Positions 9,703-17,804 of a stretch of DNA of 45,679 nucleotides are shown piece after piece. How positions within the stretch are numbered: position 1 is the first letter of the stretch; each line of letters opens with the position of its first letter. The stretch comes from Candidatus Gastranaerophilales bacterium (GTDB lineage Bacteria > Cyanobacteriota > Vampirovibrionia > Gastranaerophilales > Gastranaerophilaceae). Position numbers and translations under genes: made by a program. The stretch covers positions 1 to 45,679 of the forward strand of contig CALUTK010000006.1 of the NCBI GenBank assembly GCA_944323675.1. Reading direction: 5' to 3'. The notes under the pieces were generated by a model, which made no database searches, was not told the origin of the DNA, and was given only the letters and a program-made list of their open reading frames with translations.

Positions 9703-10630
9703 TCAATTGAGCCAATCCTGCCTCATAACAGTCTCACGCAATTTCCTTGATACGGTTAATCTTAAATCATATTTGAATCGGCTAAAATAGTAATGCGCAT
9801 ACGCTTCAGCACGACGTATTTTAAATTCTTTACTTTTTCTATAAAATCTAAGTAACGCATAAAACCAACGTTCAGATGATTTATGTAAATATATCAATGA
9901 GTTCTATAAAAGTTTATTAGAAGTAGGGTTTTCTGCCCAATAATAGGTATAAGAATCACAATTACCCTGATTTGCTAGGCGTTTATTTAGATAAGCCTGT
10001 GTCATTCGTGAAGGAGGAATCATATGTTCTATAACAGAATTTCCTACATATGCAAACTTATATCCCAAGTTCTTTATTTTTATATTAAGGCCGGTTTCAC
10101 CATCACCTATCCATTCACCAGCCGTGTTTTCAGGATTAAAACCACCGCTTAGAAAAAATACATTTTTGCGCAACATCTGATGGCAACTAAAAACGCCTAT
10201 GTCATCTTCTGATATAATAGTTTCATTGCCTAAATCATTCAAACTAAGCCAACCATTCATTAAATTTTCTTTTACCCAAACAGGAGGTTCTATCTCCCAT
10301 TTTGGAGTAAATAAACACAACATCTTCATCTATATATTTAATATTTTTGCCGGAAATATCCGGTTCAGCTCCTATATACCAATCTTCAATGTTTATACTA
10401 AATTCACAATTTTCTCTCTTTTGAAGCGATGATTTGACAAATTTAAACGCTTCATCGACAACGCCACCATACATACAGCGTTCGTTTTGACCAGAAGAAC
10501 CACGCACAAGTGGACAAATAATACCATGCGGAACAGTCTCAACGCTCAAATCATCAAGTTTATGAATAGGCTTTTTGCTCAATTTGTCAAATTTATTAAT
10601 CATTTTTTCAGCGCAATAATACATATTCAT
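9703..10630 (-). pseudogene. Decayed family 2 glycosyltransferase
   Basis: Three consecutive minus-strand pieces make one GT2-like protein. The first (10630 to about 10312) runs through GAEPDISGKNIKYIDEDVVF. The reading frame then shifts at about 10309-10314, where an extra A in TTTATTT would separate DEDVVF from TPKWEIEPP. The second piece carries typical GT2 C-terminal blocks: HQMLRKNVFFLSGGFNPE, GDGETGL and IPPSRMTQAYLNKR. An in-frame TAG at 9904-9906 then interrupts it, and the sequence continues in the same frame to 9703. The canonical N-terminal start of a GT2 domain is missing as well. Two independent lesions plus the missing start argue for a pseudogene; a sequencing error could explain only one of them. 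Confidence 0.75.
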
Positions 10631-10680
10631 ACAGAATCGCCTTTCTTTGAAGAAGAATAAACACCCACCAAAAATATAAT

Positions 10681-10852
10681 ATGCATCAAAATACTTATTT
10701 TGGTGTATTAATCTACAGAGCTTTGTAATAGCTGAATTTCATTATTAAAATTAAAGACCTTGTGGGCTTTAAATATTGCTTTTAGTGGTTCTTTTTGGTA
10801 AACTATTCTTGTTAAATTTGTACAATACACCAAAATAAGTATTTTGATGCAT
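10681..10852. promoter_or_regulatory. Putative invertible segment with 29-bp perfect inverted repeats
   Basis: Bases 10681-10709 and 10824-10852 are perfect reverse complements, 114 bp apart. Each arm is itself a dyad: 13 bp (ATGCATCAAAATA), a 2-bp centre (CT), then 13 bp whose reverse complement matches 11 of 13. The centre dinucleotide is asymmetric. This is the geometry of serine DNA-invertase crossover sites (hix/gix type). The segment lies between the divergent GT2 pseudogene and the radical SAM gene. A TACAAT at 10821-10826 straddles the inner edge of the right arm and would be altered by inversion. A minus-strand frame inside the segment ends in TAA at the left arm. No recombinase gene is in the window. 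A small MITE with 29-bp ends is the alternative, though no target duplication is visible. Confidence 0.6.
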
Positions 10853-10870
10853 TTATTGAAAGGGGTAAAA

Positions 10871-12139
10871 ATGACATTTGTAAACAACAACGCACCTGAA
10901 GCTCTTGTTGAACTTTGTAAAAAATGGGATGAGGAAAATAAAATATTTTATCTTGGTCCAGAAAATATATTTTTATACAACAATGCCCCTGTAAACTATT
11001 ATGGTGCAGATAATGTATCAAGAGAATGCGGAGAATGGAATATACATTCGGAAAACTGTTTAACTCCACCATATCAGTTTTTAAGAAAAGAAGAAATTGA
11101 AGAAATTGCAGAAGCATTTGCTCAAAATACACACCCGCAAAACGCAACACTTTTTCTCGGGAATAAATGCTGTAGCCGATGTTTTATGTGCTGGTATCAT
11201 GGAGAAGATACCAGTTACTACAACGAATATTTAAAAGACGAGCAGGTGCAAGTAGATTTTAATACGGCAAAAGAATGGATAGATAAACTATGTGAAGCCG
11301 GAATTGAAAATATAAGTATTGCATCAAACGGCGAGACTCTAATGCTCCCATATTGGGAAGAGTTAATGAGATATACTGCGAAAAAAGGGCTAACACAATA
11401 TTTTATTACTAATGGAATGTTTTTTACGGAAGAGGTTGCTAAAAAGTTAAAAGAAATTGGTAATATAACATGCGCAGAAGTAAGCATACATGGAACTGAT
11501 TTTGAAACATGGAGTAAAGTTACAAGAATTAAAAATAAAAAACTATTTGAAAATGTTATTAATACACCACTTTTAATGAAAAAATATGTTACAGATAATG
11601 TTTACATTGCTTTTGTTAAAACAGAAAGAAACATTCACAATTTTAAAGAATTTTTGGACTTTTGGGTACCGAAAGGGTTTCACATAACATCAAAATATAA
11701 ACTAACAGATAATGATATACCTGGAAATAACTATTACAAGCAATTTAATGAGCCTTGCGGATTATGTGCAAATTTATATGGCAATTTATATGTGATGCCT
11801 TCAGGAAAAGTTATTCCTTGTGGAGGTTATTATTTTTGCGGGAATATTAATCCGGATTTTTATAAGAATCTACCAAATATTAAAGATTTAACTCCAGAAA
11901 ATCTCAAAAATTTTAATAAAAGAAAAATTTCTAATACACAAAGATTAGTTTGCTCTGAATGTTTTAATTATTACAGAAGGAATATATCAATTACAAAAAC
12001 TGTGTATGGTTACCCCGCTACATGCGATGGCGTATCTGATAGAATAGCACTCAATCTCAAGAAAAAGAAAACAATTAAACAACGAATTAAAAATGAATAT
12101 AATAGTGCTAAAAAGAAATTAACAAGATTACTTAAATAA
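10871..12139 (+). CDS. Radical SAM protein with SPASM-type C-terminal domain
   Basis: 422-residue iron-sulfur enzyme. C100-x3-C104-x2-C107 (NKCCSRCFMCW) is the radical SAM [4Fe-4S] motif. ASNGETLMLPYWEELM and FITNGM are typical barrel strands. The C-terminal CGLCANLYGNLYVMPSGKVIPCGG and the late CSEC resemble auxiliary-cluster (SPASM/twitch) cysteines. The substrate is unknown; such proteins in polysaccharide loci may modify sugars or small peptides. The start is ATG 10871, preceded by GAAAGGGG; the frame extends upstream into the inverted repeat. Expression could depend on the orientation of the 10681-10852 segment. Its 3' end overlaps convergent pseI by 12 bp. Confidence 0.83.
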   Translation: MTFVNNNAPEALVELCKKWDEENKIFYLGPENIFLYNNAPVNYYGADNVSRECGEWNIHSENCLTPPYQFLRKEEIEEIAEAFAQNTHPQNATLFLGNKCCSRCFMCWYHGEDTSYYNEYLKDEQVQVDFNTAKEWIDKLCEAGIENISIASNGETLMLPYWEELMRYTAKKGLTQYFITNGMFFTEEVAKKLKEIGNITCAEVSIHGTDFETWSKVTRIKNKKLFENVINTPLLMKKYVTDNVYIAFVKTERNIHNFKEFLDFWVPKGFHITSKYKLTDNDIPGNNYYKQFNEPCGLCANLYGNLYVMPSGKVIPCGGYYFCGNINPDFYKNLPNIKDLTPENLKNFNKRKISNTQRLVCSECFNYYRRNISITKTVYGYPATCDGVSDRIALNLKKKKTIKQRIKNEYNSAKKKLTRLLK

Positions 12140-13138
12140 ACAATTAAGTGATAAAGGAGTCCCTCTCAATATATCGCAGAGGGATTTTTTACCGAGTAAT
12201 TGACTATAATATTTTGGATGCAAGCCGTTTCCAGGTCTTATTGCTCGAATATTTTCTTCTGTAAAAATTTCACCTTTCTTTATATCTTTTACTGCATATA
12301 GTGAACGCGCAAAGGTTCGATTTTTTATGTTATAAGAATAATTAACAGCTCCCAAGGCTTTTTCTGCTGTTCTGACAGCTTTTACCATAGAAGAAAACTC
12401 TTCCGGATTAAGAGAAAAGCCACAATCGGCACCGCCTAAGGATCTATCCAGCGTAAAATGTTTTTCAATAACGGTAGCACCAAGCGCCACCGCACAAATA
12501 GGCGGTTCTATATTCATTGAATGATCAGATAAACCGACATTTACCCCAAGCTTGCCAAATCGATCAATCATATCTTTTATTGTAATTAAATTCATATCTT
12601 CAATTCGTGCAGGATATGCTGAGGTACACTTTAAAATTGTTAAATCTCTGTTTCCAGCAGAAAAACAAACGTCAATGGCAGCCTGAATTTCTTCTAAATC
12701 AGAAACGCCTACCGAAATAATCATAGGTTTATTTTTTGAAGCAGCATATTTAATTAACTCATAATCCATAGCTTCAAAACTTGCTATTTTATATCGAGGA
12801 ACATTTATTGATTCCAGAAAATCAACCGCAGTTTTATCAAAAGGGGTTGAGAAAAACTCTATACCAACTTCATCTGCATATTGTTTAAGTTCACCCTGCC
12901 ACTCCCAAGGGGTATACGCTTCTTTATATAAATCATAAAGATATTTACCATCCCAAAGAGTACCGCCATTAATTTTAAAATTATCATTTTTACAATCAAT
13001 AGTCATAGTATCGGCTGTATACGTCTGGACTTTTACAGCATCCGCACCACAATCTTTTGCTTTCTTTATAATTTTTTTAGCTAACTCTTTATCTCCGCAA
13101 TGATTTGCAGACATTTCCGCAATTATATACGTATGCAT
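12128..13138 (-). CDS. pseI: Pseudaminic acid synthase
   Basis: 336-residue NeuB-family enzyme that condenses phosphoenolpyruvate with a 6-deoxy-diamino-altrose to give pseudaminic acid. The N-terminal TIM barrel has KVQTYTADTMT, then DLYKEAYTPWEWQ and FFSTPFDKTAVDFLE, which are characteristic of PseI rather than NeuB. It also has KCTSAYPA, GLSDHS and the metal and PEP region VIEKHFTLDR. Residues from about 280 form the antifreeze-like SAF domain (RSLYAVKDIKKGE). A GAGAGG ribosome site precedes ATG 13138. It is the last gene of the pse operon. An intrinsic terminator for the opposing gene lies inside its 3' end. Confidence 0.92.
   Translation of the reverse strand: MHTYIIAEMSANHCGDKELAKKIIKKAKDCGADAVKVQTYTADTMTIDCKNDNFKINGGTLWDGKYLYDLYKEAYTPWEWQGELKQYADEVGIEFFSTPFDKTAVDFLESINVPRYKIASFEAMDYELIKYAASKNKPMIISVGVSDLEEIQAAIDVCFSAGNRDLTILKCTSAYPARIEDMNLITIKDMIDRFGKLGVNVGLSDHSMNIEPPICAVALGATVIEKHFTLDRSLGGADCGFSLNPEEFSSMVKAVRTAEKALGAVNYSYNIKNRTFARSLYAVKDIKKGEIFTEENIRAIRPGNGLHPKYYSQLLGKKSLCDILRGTPLSLNCLFK
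12160..12190 (+). terminator. Intrinsic terminator of the radical SAM gene, inside pseI
   Basis: The stem TCCCTCT (12160-12166) pairs with AGAGGGA (12178-12184), followed by a T run, 20 bp after the radical SAM stop codon. It sits within the coding 3' end of convergent pseI, so those codons serve two purposes. Confidence 0.7.
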
Positions 13139-13225
13139 AAAATACCTCTCTTATTGAGAATAACATAAAATATCTAAATAATCTGCCTTATTAACTTAAA
13201 ATTTTCACTAAAATCCAAAGTTTAC

Positions 13226-14167
13226 TCATTTATACAAAATAAATTCATCATACATTCTATAAAACTCGACAGGTTTTGCTTCTTCCTCGTATTTATCAAT
13301 TTCTTCATCACAAAAATCTTGAATGCTCCAAATTAAATCCTTAAAATTCAGTTTATGTCTAAATAAGACTGTACTAGAAAAACGAGGATTGATTTCAAAT
13401 ATATAAATGCCACTATCATTCATTCTCAGTTGAACATTTATACTTCCATACAATTCTAAATTTTCAGCAACTTTTACTAATAAAGTCTCTATCCTAGCAT
13501 CATGTATCAGTGCTCCATGCCCTGTAATACCTCCTTGTAATTCACGTTTAAATATTATAGTTCTTATACCCTTATCTCTGCCTCTATACACACCACACGT
13601 ATACTCATCACCTGAAATATATTGTTGAGCAATGTAACCAGGAAACTTTGCTGAATAAAAATTAAAATCCTCTTCATTTTCTGCAATAAATGTTGCTTTA
13701 TTACCACAACCGATTGGATTTTTAATTATACAAGGATACGAATATGGCTTTTTACCAGACTTAATTTTAATTGTCCTAGGATAAGAAAGTCTATTATTTT
13801 TTAAGAATTGAATAGTTGCATATTTATCAAATCCAATTTCAGTAGCCTTCTGTGAAGCCATTAAAATTTGAGCATTTAATATATTCCTAATTCGGTTTTT
13901 ACTAAAATAACGTAATTCAGCTTCTGAAAGAGGAATTATCAAATCAAGACTATATTTCTTCACTAAATTTTCTAATGCTGTCAAATAACTATCTTCTGAC
14001 GCTTTAGGCAAAATTTCAAAAATTTTGCATATATGTGCGCCTGGATTATTAGAAGAGATATCACTACAAATCAAATTATTGATAAAATTTTGTTCCCGTA
14101 AGATTTTATATACAGAAAAACCAATATCTCCACCTATTGCTGTCAATAATATATTTAAACTTTTCAT
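13226..14167 (-). CDS. ATP-grasp (CarB-like) enzyme of the pse operon
   Basis: 313-residue ATP-grasp protein. An N-terminal pre-ATP-grasp Rossmann part (LLTAIGGDIGFSVYKIL) is followed by the ATP-grasp core: YPCIIKNPIGCGNKATF (lysine and glycine-rich loop), QQYISGDEYTCGVY, and the metal-binding end IFEINPRFSST. ATP-grasp enzymes join carboxylates to amines or other nucleophiles. In nonulosonic acid loci they may decorate the sugar with an acyl or aminoacyl group; the actual substrate here is unknown. The ATG overlaps the stop of the upstream SDR by 1 nt, so translation is coupled. The DNA is very AT-rich. Confidence 0.75.
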   Translation of the reverse strand: MKSLNILLTAIGGDIGFSVYKILREQNFINNLICSDISSNNPGAHICKIFEILPKASEDSYLTALENLVKKYSLDLIIPLSEAELRYFSKNRIRNILNAQILMASQKATEIGFDKYATIQFLKNNRLSYPRTIKIKSGKKPYSYPCIIKNPIGCGNKATFIAENEEDFNFYSAKFPGYIAQQYISGDEYTCGVYRGRDKGIRTIIFKRELQGGITGHGALIHDARIETLLVKVAENLELYGSINVQLRMNDSGIYIFEINPRFSSTVLFRHKLNFKDLIWSIQDFCDEEIDKYEEEAKPVEFYRMYDEFILYK

Positions 14168-14832
14168 TATATTAACCGTCCTTTTATATAAGATTCAAAA
14201 ATATCGTAAGCCACTTCGTCCGGGGATTTTAATTTACAGTTGCTTTTAAGTTGTTTAAAATAGCTTAAATCTTTAAAATTTGATTTTCTAATAATTGCCT
14301 GCATATTTGTATCCATAACACCTGGATCAATATGTATAATATTAATATTATTTTCTAAATCTAATACATTCAAAAACATTTTTAAACCTGCTTTAGTTGA
14401 ACAATATAAACTCCAATTATCAATAACCTTATTGTCTGCACCAGTAGAAATATTAATAACCGTCAATAACCTAGGGCGTGATTTCATAATCTGGTTTATT
14501 ATTAATGCAGGCGCGATGAAATTCAAATCTATGACATTTATAATGTCTTCAGCGGGAATATTGGCAATTTTCTCAATAGGATTTATTTTAGAAGCATTAT
14601 TTATAAATAAAACATTATCTTCAAAATGGATATCACTTAAAGCATTTATTGTTTCACTACTATCAGACAAATCAACTTTAATCAAATGTAAATTTTCCAC
14701 ATTACTTTCATCTGAATACTGTTCAGGAAGAAATCTTCTTGATAAAGCCACTAAATTAACATTTTGAGTTTTTAATATATTATATAAAGCCAATCCCAAC
14801 CCTTGAGAAGTTCCTGTTAATATTACTTGCAT
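14167..14832 (-). CDS. Short-chain dehydrogenase/reductase
   Basis: 221-residue classical SDR with the cofactor loop TGTSQGLG (7-14), NNAS, ISTGA and the catalytic Y-x3-K in LYCSTKAG. Shape and position recall PtmA-type SDRs of flagellar-sugar loci, but the reaction cannot be named. It overlaps the upstream TIM-barrel gene by 10 bp and the downstream ATP-grasp gene by 1 nt, in one minus-strand transcription unit. The codons are rich in AAT, ATA and TTA, more AT-rich than the housekeeping genes at the right of the window. Confidence 0.8.
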   Translation of the reverse strand: MQVILTGTSQGLGLALYNILKTQNVNLVALSRRFLPEQYSDESNVENLHLIKVDLSDSSETINALSDIHFEDNVLFINNASKINPIEKIANIPAEDIINVIDLNFIAPALIINQIMKSRPRLLTVINISTGADNKVIDNWSLYCSTKAGLKMFLNVLDLENNINIIHIDPGVMDTNMQAIIRKSNFKDLSYFKQLKSNCKLKSPDEVAYDIFESYIKGRLI

Positions 14833-15596
14833 ATTATCCCTTTCAAAAAATTAGCATCATTATAAAAATCCGATAAAAGAATTTTACTATTTTTTCTTGT
14901 TTCAATAGTAATATTTTTGTCGTCATCAATTATATTTAATATTCTTGTAAAATCAAAATTTCCATCTCCAAAGTGTAAATGTCTATCTGTAATACTACTA
15001 GAATCATTATCTGAAAAATGATAACACTCGGGATTGAATTTATCATTATATTCTTTTATATATGAATAGATATCTTTATTAAGATAGTTGGCTGTACATA
15101 TCGCATGCCCTATATCTAGACAAAAACCACAATTTACTTTCTTTATTATTTTATCAATTTCTTCAATAGTAGCACCTCTACATATTTTGTTACCTATTGG
15201 GGATATATAAGGTTTATTTTCAATTAAAAGTTTAGTTTTAAAATTTTTCTTAATTAAATTTAACTGCCTGATTGTTTCCTCAATATAGCCTTCAATGCCG
15301 CCATGAATGACAACATATATTGCACTTAAACTTTCAGCATATTTCTGTACTTGTTTATATATTTCTAAATTATATTTTTCATTTTCCTTACTTGCCAAAT
15401 TTACCTGATGAATAATATAGGGGGCATGCAATGAGAAAGGAATCCCTAAGCTTTTCCATCTAGCAATTTTATCAAGCGTATCTGGTACAATATAAAGTTC
15501 TATATAATCAAATACACCAGCATTATATAAACGTTTTGCCTCATCATAATAATAATCTGTATTTATTGACCATAGTTTTAACCCAATTTTATGCAT
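14823..15596 (-). CDS. Sugar phosphate isomerase/epimerase-like TIM barrel (copy 1)
   Basis: 257-residue AP-endonuclease-2/xylose-isomerase-like barrel. Candidate metal ligands are in VVIHGGIEG, LLIENKPY, CLDIGHA and DRHLHFGDG, with a final TIETR. It is a close paralogue of the protein at 16355-17119: both open GLKLWSINTD and share IHGGI-G, IENKP and GFCLD-GHAIC-AN. The two copies flank the formyltransferase gene. The start ATGCATAA would overlap the stop codon of a frame-shifted, extended formyltransferase (see the G tract). The substrate is unknown. Confidence 0.77.
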   Translation of the reverse strand: MHKIGLKLWSINTDYYYDEAKRLYNAGVFDYIELYIVPDTLDKIARWKSLGIPFSLHAPYIIHQVNLASKENEKYNLEIYKQVQKYAESLSAIYVVIHGGIEGYIEETIRQLNLIKKNFKTKLLIENKPYISPIGNKICRGATIEEIDKIIKKVNCGFCLDIGHAICTANYLNKDIYSYIKEYNDKFNPECYHFSDNDSSSITDRHLHFGDGNFDFTRILNIIDDDKNITIETRKNSKILLSDFYNDANFLKGIICK

Positions 15597-15716
15597 TGCT
15601 TAACGCCTTATGTTTTAAATTATTAATAGAAAAAAGCATATATAATTGACCTATCCGCTCAATACATATGCTTACTATATATTTAAACAGATAAAATACA
15701 ATATTTGTGGCCTTAA

Positions 15717-16373
15717 CTAAGATTGCCCCCCCCCCCCCGATATCCTTAGTATATACTTTTTATTTCTATACACAAAGTATGCAGGGTATCTTTCGTTATC
15801 TACAACTCGCAAAAGATTAAACTGTTCTTTTATCGTTTTATTTATATCCAATTCGCTATCTTTCGGAGTTCGTCTCAAATAAAAACTTTCTTCACCAATT
15901 TGTGGGACAGGTTCAAAATTTTCATAGCTGTTTACAAACTTAAGACACAATTCTATAGTTTTATATCCCAACAAAGCTTGCCACTCCTCAATTAATTCAT
16001 CTCCTTTTAACTTGATTGAATCTTTAAAGTAAATATCTCCTGCATCACACTTTTCGGAAGCCTCAAATAAAGTTATTGGAATGTCATTCTTTCCTTCTAA
16101 TATCTGCCATGTCATAGGAGACCAACCTTTGCCTTTGGGTAAATCGCTCTCATGAACAACAATATTATGTTTATTTTTTGCAAGAAACTCTTTTGTTACA
16201 ATATTAAAACAACTCAAGAAAAAGGCAATATCACCTTCCGGCAACTCTTCCGGTTTCGAAACGCATAATACATTATGTCCAAGTGCTTCCAGCGCATTTT
16301 TTAAGAATACATTATATTTATTCATCCAACTTGTTTTGTCAGTTAATATAGAAATCAGATACTTTTCAGACAT
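15717..16373 (-). CDS. Formyltransferase-family protein, putatively phase-variable
   Basis: 218-residue protein of the 10-formyltetrahydrofolate-dependent formyltransferase fold. Its core is NIVVHESDLPKGKGWSP, ending in CDAGDIY with the expected aspartate. Relative to Fmt or ArnA, the usual Asn two residues before the His is replaced by Val, although an Asn sits four before; I recall this variant from other nonulosonate loci. It probably N-formylates an amino group on the pseudaminic acid precursor. The last codons (ISGGGGQS) are made by a 13-G tract. With the present count the frame stops just after it. One more G would extend the protein about 46 codons, to a TAA overlapping the next gene's ATG. 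Confidence 0.75.
   Translation of the reverse strand: MSEKYLISILTDKTSWMNKYNVFLKNALEALGHNVLCVSKPEELPEGDIAFFLSCFNIVTKEFLAKNKHNIVVHESDLPKGKGWSPMTWQILEGKNDIPITLFEASEKCDAGDIYFKDSIKLKGDELIEEWQALLGYKTIELCLKFVNSYENFEPVPQIGEESFYLRRTPKDSELDINKTIKEQFNLLRVVDNERYPAYFVYRNKKYILRISGGGGQS
15726..15738 (-). repeat. Homopolymeric tract, 13 G on the coding strand
   Basis: Thirteen consecutive C on the plus strand (G on the coding strand) lie in the last codons of the formyltransferase gene, in an otherwise very AT-rich region. Frames after the tract: 13 G gives Q-S-stop; 12 or 15 G gives G-N-L-S-stop; 11 or 14 G stays open for about 46 codons. Tracts of this length are typical slipped-strand phase-variation switches. 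The count itself could vary between cells or be mis-sequenced. Confidence 0.85.
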
Positions 16374-17119
16374 AACATATCCTCAACAAAATCATTTAAA
16401 TTTGATTGACTATCTTTAACAGTTTCAAAAGTTATTATAGCATCATCAGGCAACATTTGCAAAATTTTATTTAGCTCCAACTCCCCCTGTCCAAGATGCG
16501 GATGAGAATCATATTCTGATTTTATATCAGAAATATCAGTTAAATGAAACATCTTTGGCTCTAATTTCATAAAATCTTTAATGTAATCAAAATAATCAAC
16601 ATTTAAACTATTGGCCGCGCAAATTGCATGACCGAAATCCAAACAAAAACCGCATCCGGAAAACTCCATAACTGTTTTTATTTCTTCAACATTATATCCT
16701 CTGCAGAATTCACCGCCCATCTTATTTGGTAATGCTCGAAATGGTTTATTTTCAATCAAAGCGCGAGAATCTTTTAAGTCAGCTAATTGTTTAGCTGTTT
16801 CATTTATATCCCCGTCAATTCCGCCATGTATAACTATATATGGAACATTTAAACCATCTGCAAATTGTTGCACTTCCATAAATATTTTTTTATTACTTTG
16901 TTTCTTTTCCGCTTTTGCAAGATTAAACCCGTGTGCAAAATGCGGACAATGAATTATAAAAGGGATATTAAGCTTTTGCCAGGTGCTGAGGGTGTCTAAA
17001 GAATCAGGAACAACATATAATTCAATATAGTCAAAAATATTATTATCATAAAGCTTCTTAGCATCTTCATAATAACAATCAGTATTTATTGACCAAAGTT
17101 TTAATCCTCGTTTATTCAT
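16355..17119 (-). CDS. Sugar phosphate isomerase/epimerase-like TIM barrel (copy 2)
   Basis: 254-residue paralogue of the protein at 14823-15596, with the same order of likely ligand motifs: VIHGGIDG, ALIENKPF, GFCLDFGHAICAAN, SHPHLGQGEL and TFETVKD. It overlaps the upstream pseF gene by 8 bp and the downstream formyltransferase gene by 19 bp. Keeping two copies in a compact sugar operon suggests two related reactions rather than redundancy; neither reaction is known. Nothing in the sequence links it to a standard step of pseudaminic acid synthesis. Confidence 0.77.
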   Translation of the reverse strand: MNKRGLKLWSINTDCYYEDAKKLYDNNIFDYIELYVVPDSLDTLSTWQKLNIPFIIHCPHFAHGFNLAKAEKKQSNKKIFMEVQQFADGLNVPYIVIHGGIDGDINETAKQLADLKDSRALIENKPFRALPNKMGGEFCRGYNVEEIKTVMEFSGCGFCLDFGHAICAANSLNVDYFDYIKDFMKLEPKMFHLTDISDIKSEYDSHPHLGQGELELNKILQMLPDDAIITFETVKDSQSNLNDFVEDMLCLKSI

Positions 17120-17804
17120 TATTTAAAACCCTATATTTCAATTCAGCCATTTTCCAGTCATCCAGAGTATCTATATCCTGAATCTGGAGTTCATTCATCG
17201 TATAAAATGTTGTTTTAGACGGAACTAATGTCTTATTCTCTAGAAAACTATCAACATTACCGAAATAAAACATTCCTACATCATGGTACATTGGCTCTAA
17301 ATCCTGAGATCTCGCCTGAGAAAATTCCGGTTCTCTATATTCTATATATTCATCTGAATTAATTTTTAAAGCCCTTTGTATTGGATAAGAAAATCTTACA
17401 ACCGGCATAAGAGCTTCAGCACCGGAAGCAACGAACTTAGTATAGGCATCCTTTAATATAGTCCCAGTTAAAAACGGTACACAAGGATAAATACAACAAA
17501 AATTTTCAAATTCAATATTACGTTTTTTATATTCTGCTAAAACTTCTAATATCACATCTTTAGTTAATGCCATATCGTCTGAATTCTTTTTAGAGCGAAG
17601 AAAAGGTACACTCGCTCCATATTTTTGCGCAATAGAAGATATTTCCTCATCATCAGTCGAAACCATTACTTCTTCAAAAATATCAGAATCTAAAGCAGCT
17701 TGAATTGCATATGCAATCATTGGTTTCCCTGAAAATATTTTTATATTTTTACGTGGGATTCTTTTACTTCCTCCGCGCGCTGTTATTATAGCTATATTGT
17801 TCAT
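17112..17804 (-). CDS. pseF: CMP-pseudaminic acid cytidylyltransferase
   Basis: 230-residue NeuA/PseF/KdsB-fold enzyme that activates the nonulosonic acid with CTP. The N-terminal signature is ITARGGSKRIPRKNIK, then GKPMIAYAIQAAL, VSTDDEEI, and the PseF-like block YREPEFSQARSQDLEPMYHD. It is distinct from the KdsB at 38867. The adjacent pseC, pseB and pseI assign it to pseudaminic rather than sialic acid. Its start overlaps the stop of pseC by 1 nt and its end overlaps the TIM-barrel gene by 8 bp, implying one transcript. Confidence 0.9.
   Translation of the reverse strand: MNNIAIITARGGSKRIPRKNIKIFSGKPMIAYAIQAALDSDIFEEVMVSTDDEEISSIAQKYGASVPFLRSKKNSDDMALTKDVILEVLAEYKKRNIEFENFCCIYPCVPFLTGTILKDAYTKFVASGAEALMPVVRFSYPIQRALKINSDEYIEYREPEFSQARSQDLEPMYHDVGMFYFGNVDSFLENKTLVPSKTTFYTMNELQIQDIDTLDDWKMAELKYRVLNNE

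Noticed and set aside
9904-9906. Recoded amber codon in a functional GT2 gene
   Set aside because: A second lesion (frameshift near 10310) and a missing N-terminal domain make decay far more likely than recoding.
17112-17804. Sialic acid pathway (NeuA/NeuB) rather than pseudaminic
   Set aside because: Adjacent pseB and pseC and the PseI-type blocks (DLYKEAYTPWEWQ, KCTSAYPA) point to pseudaminic acid; no NeuC-type epimerase is present.
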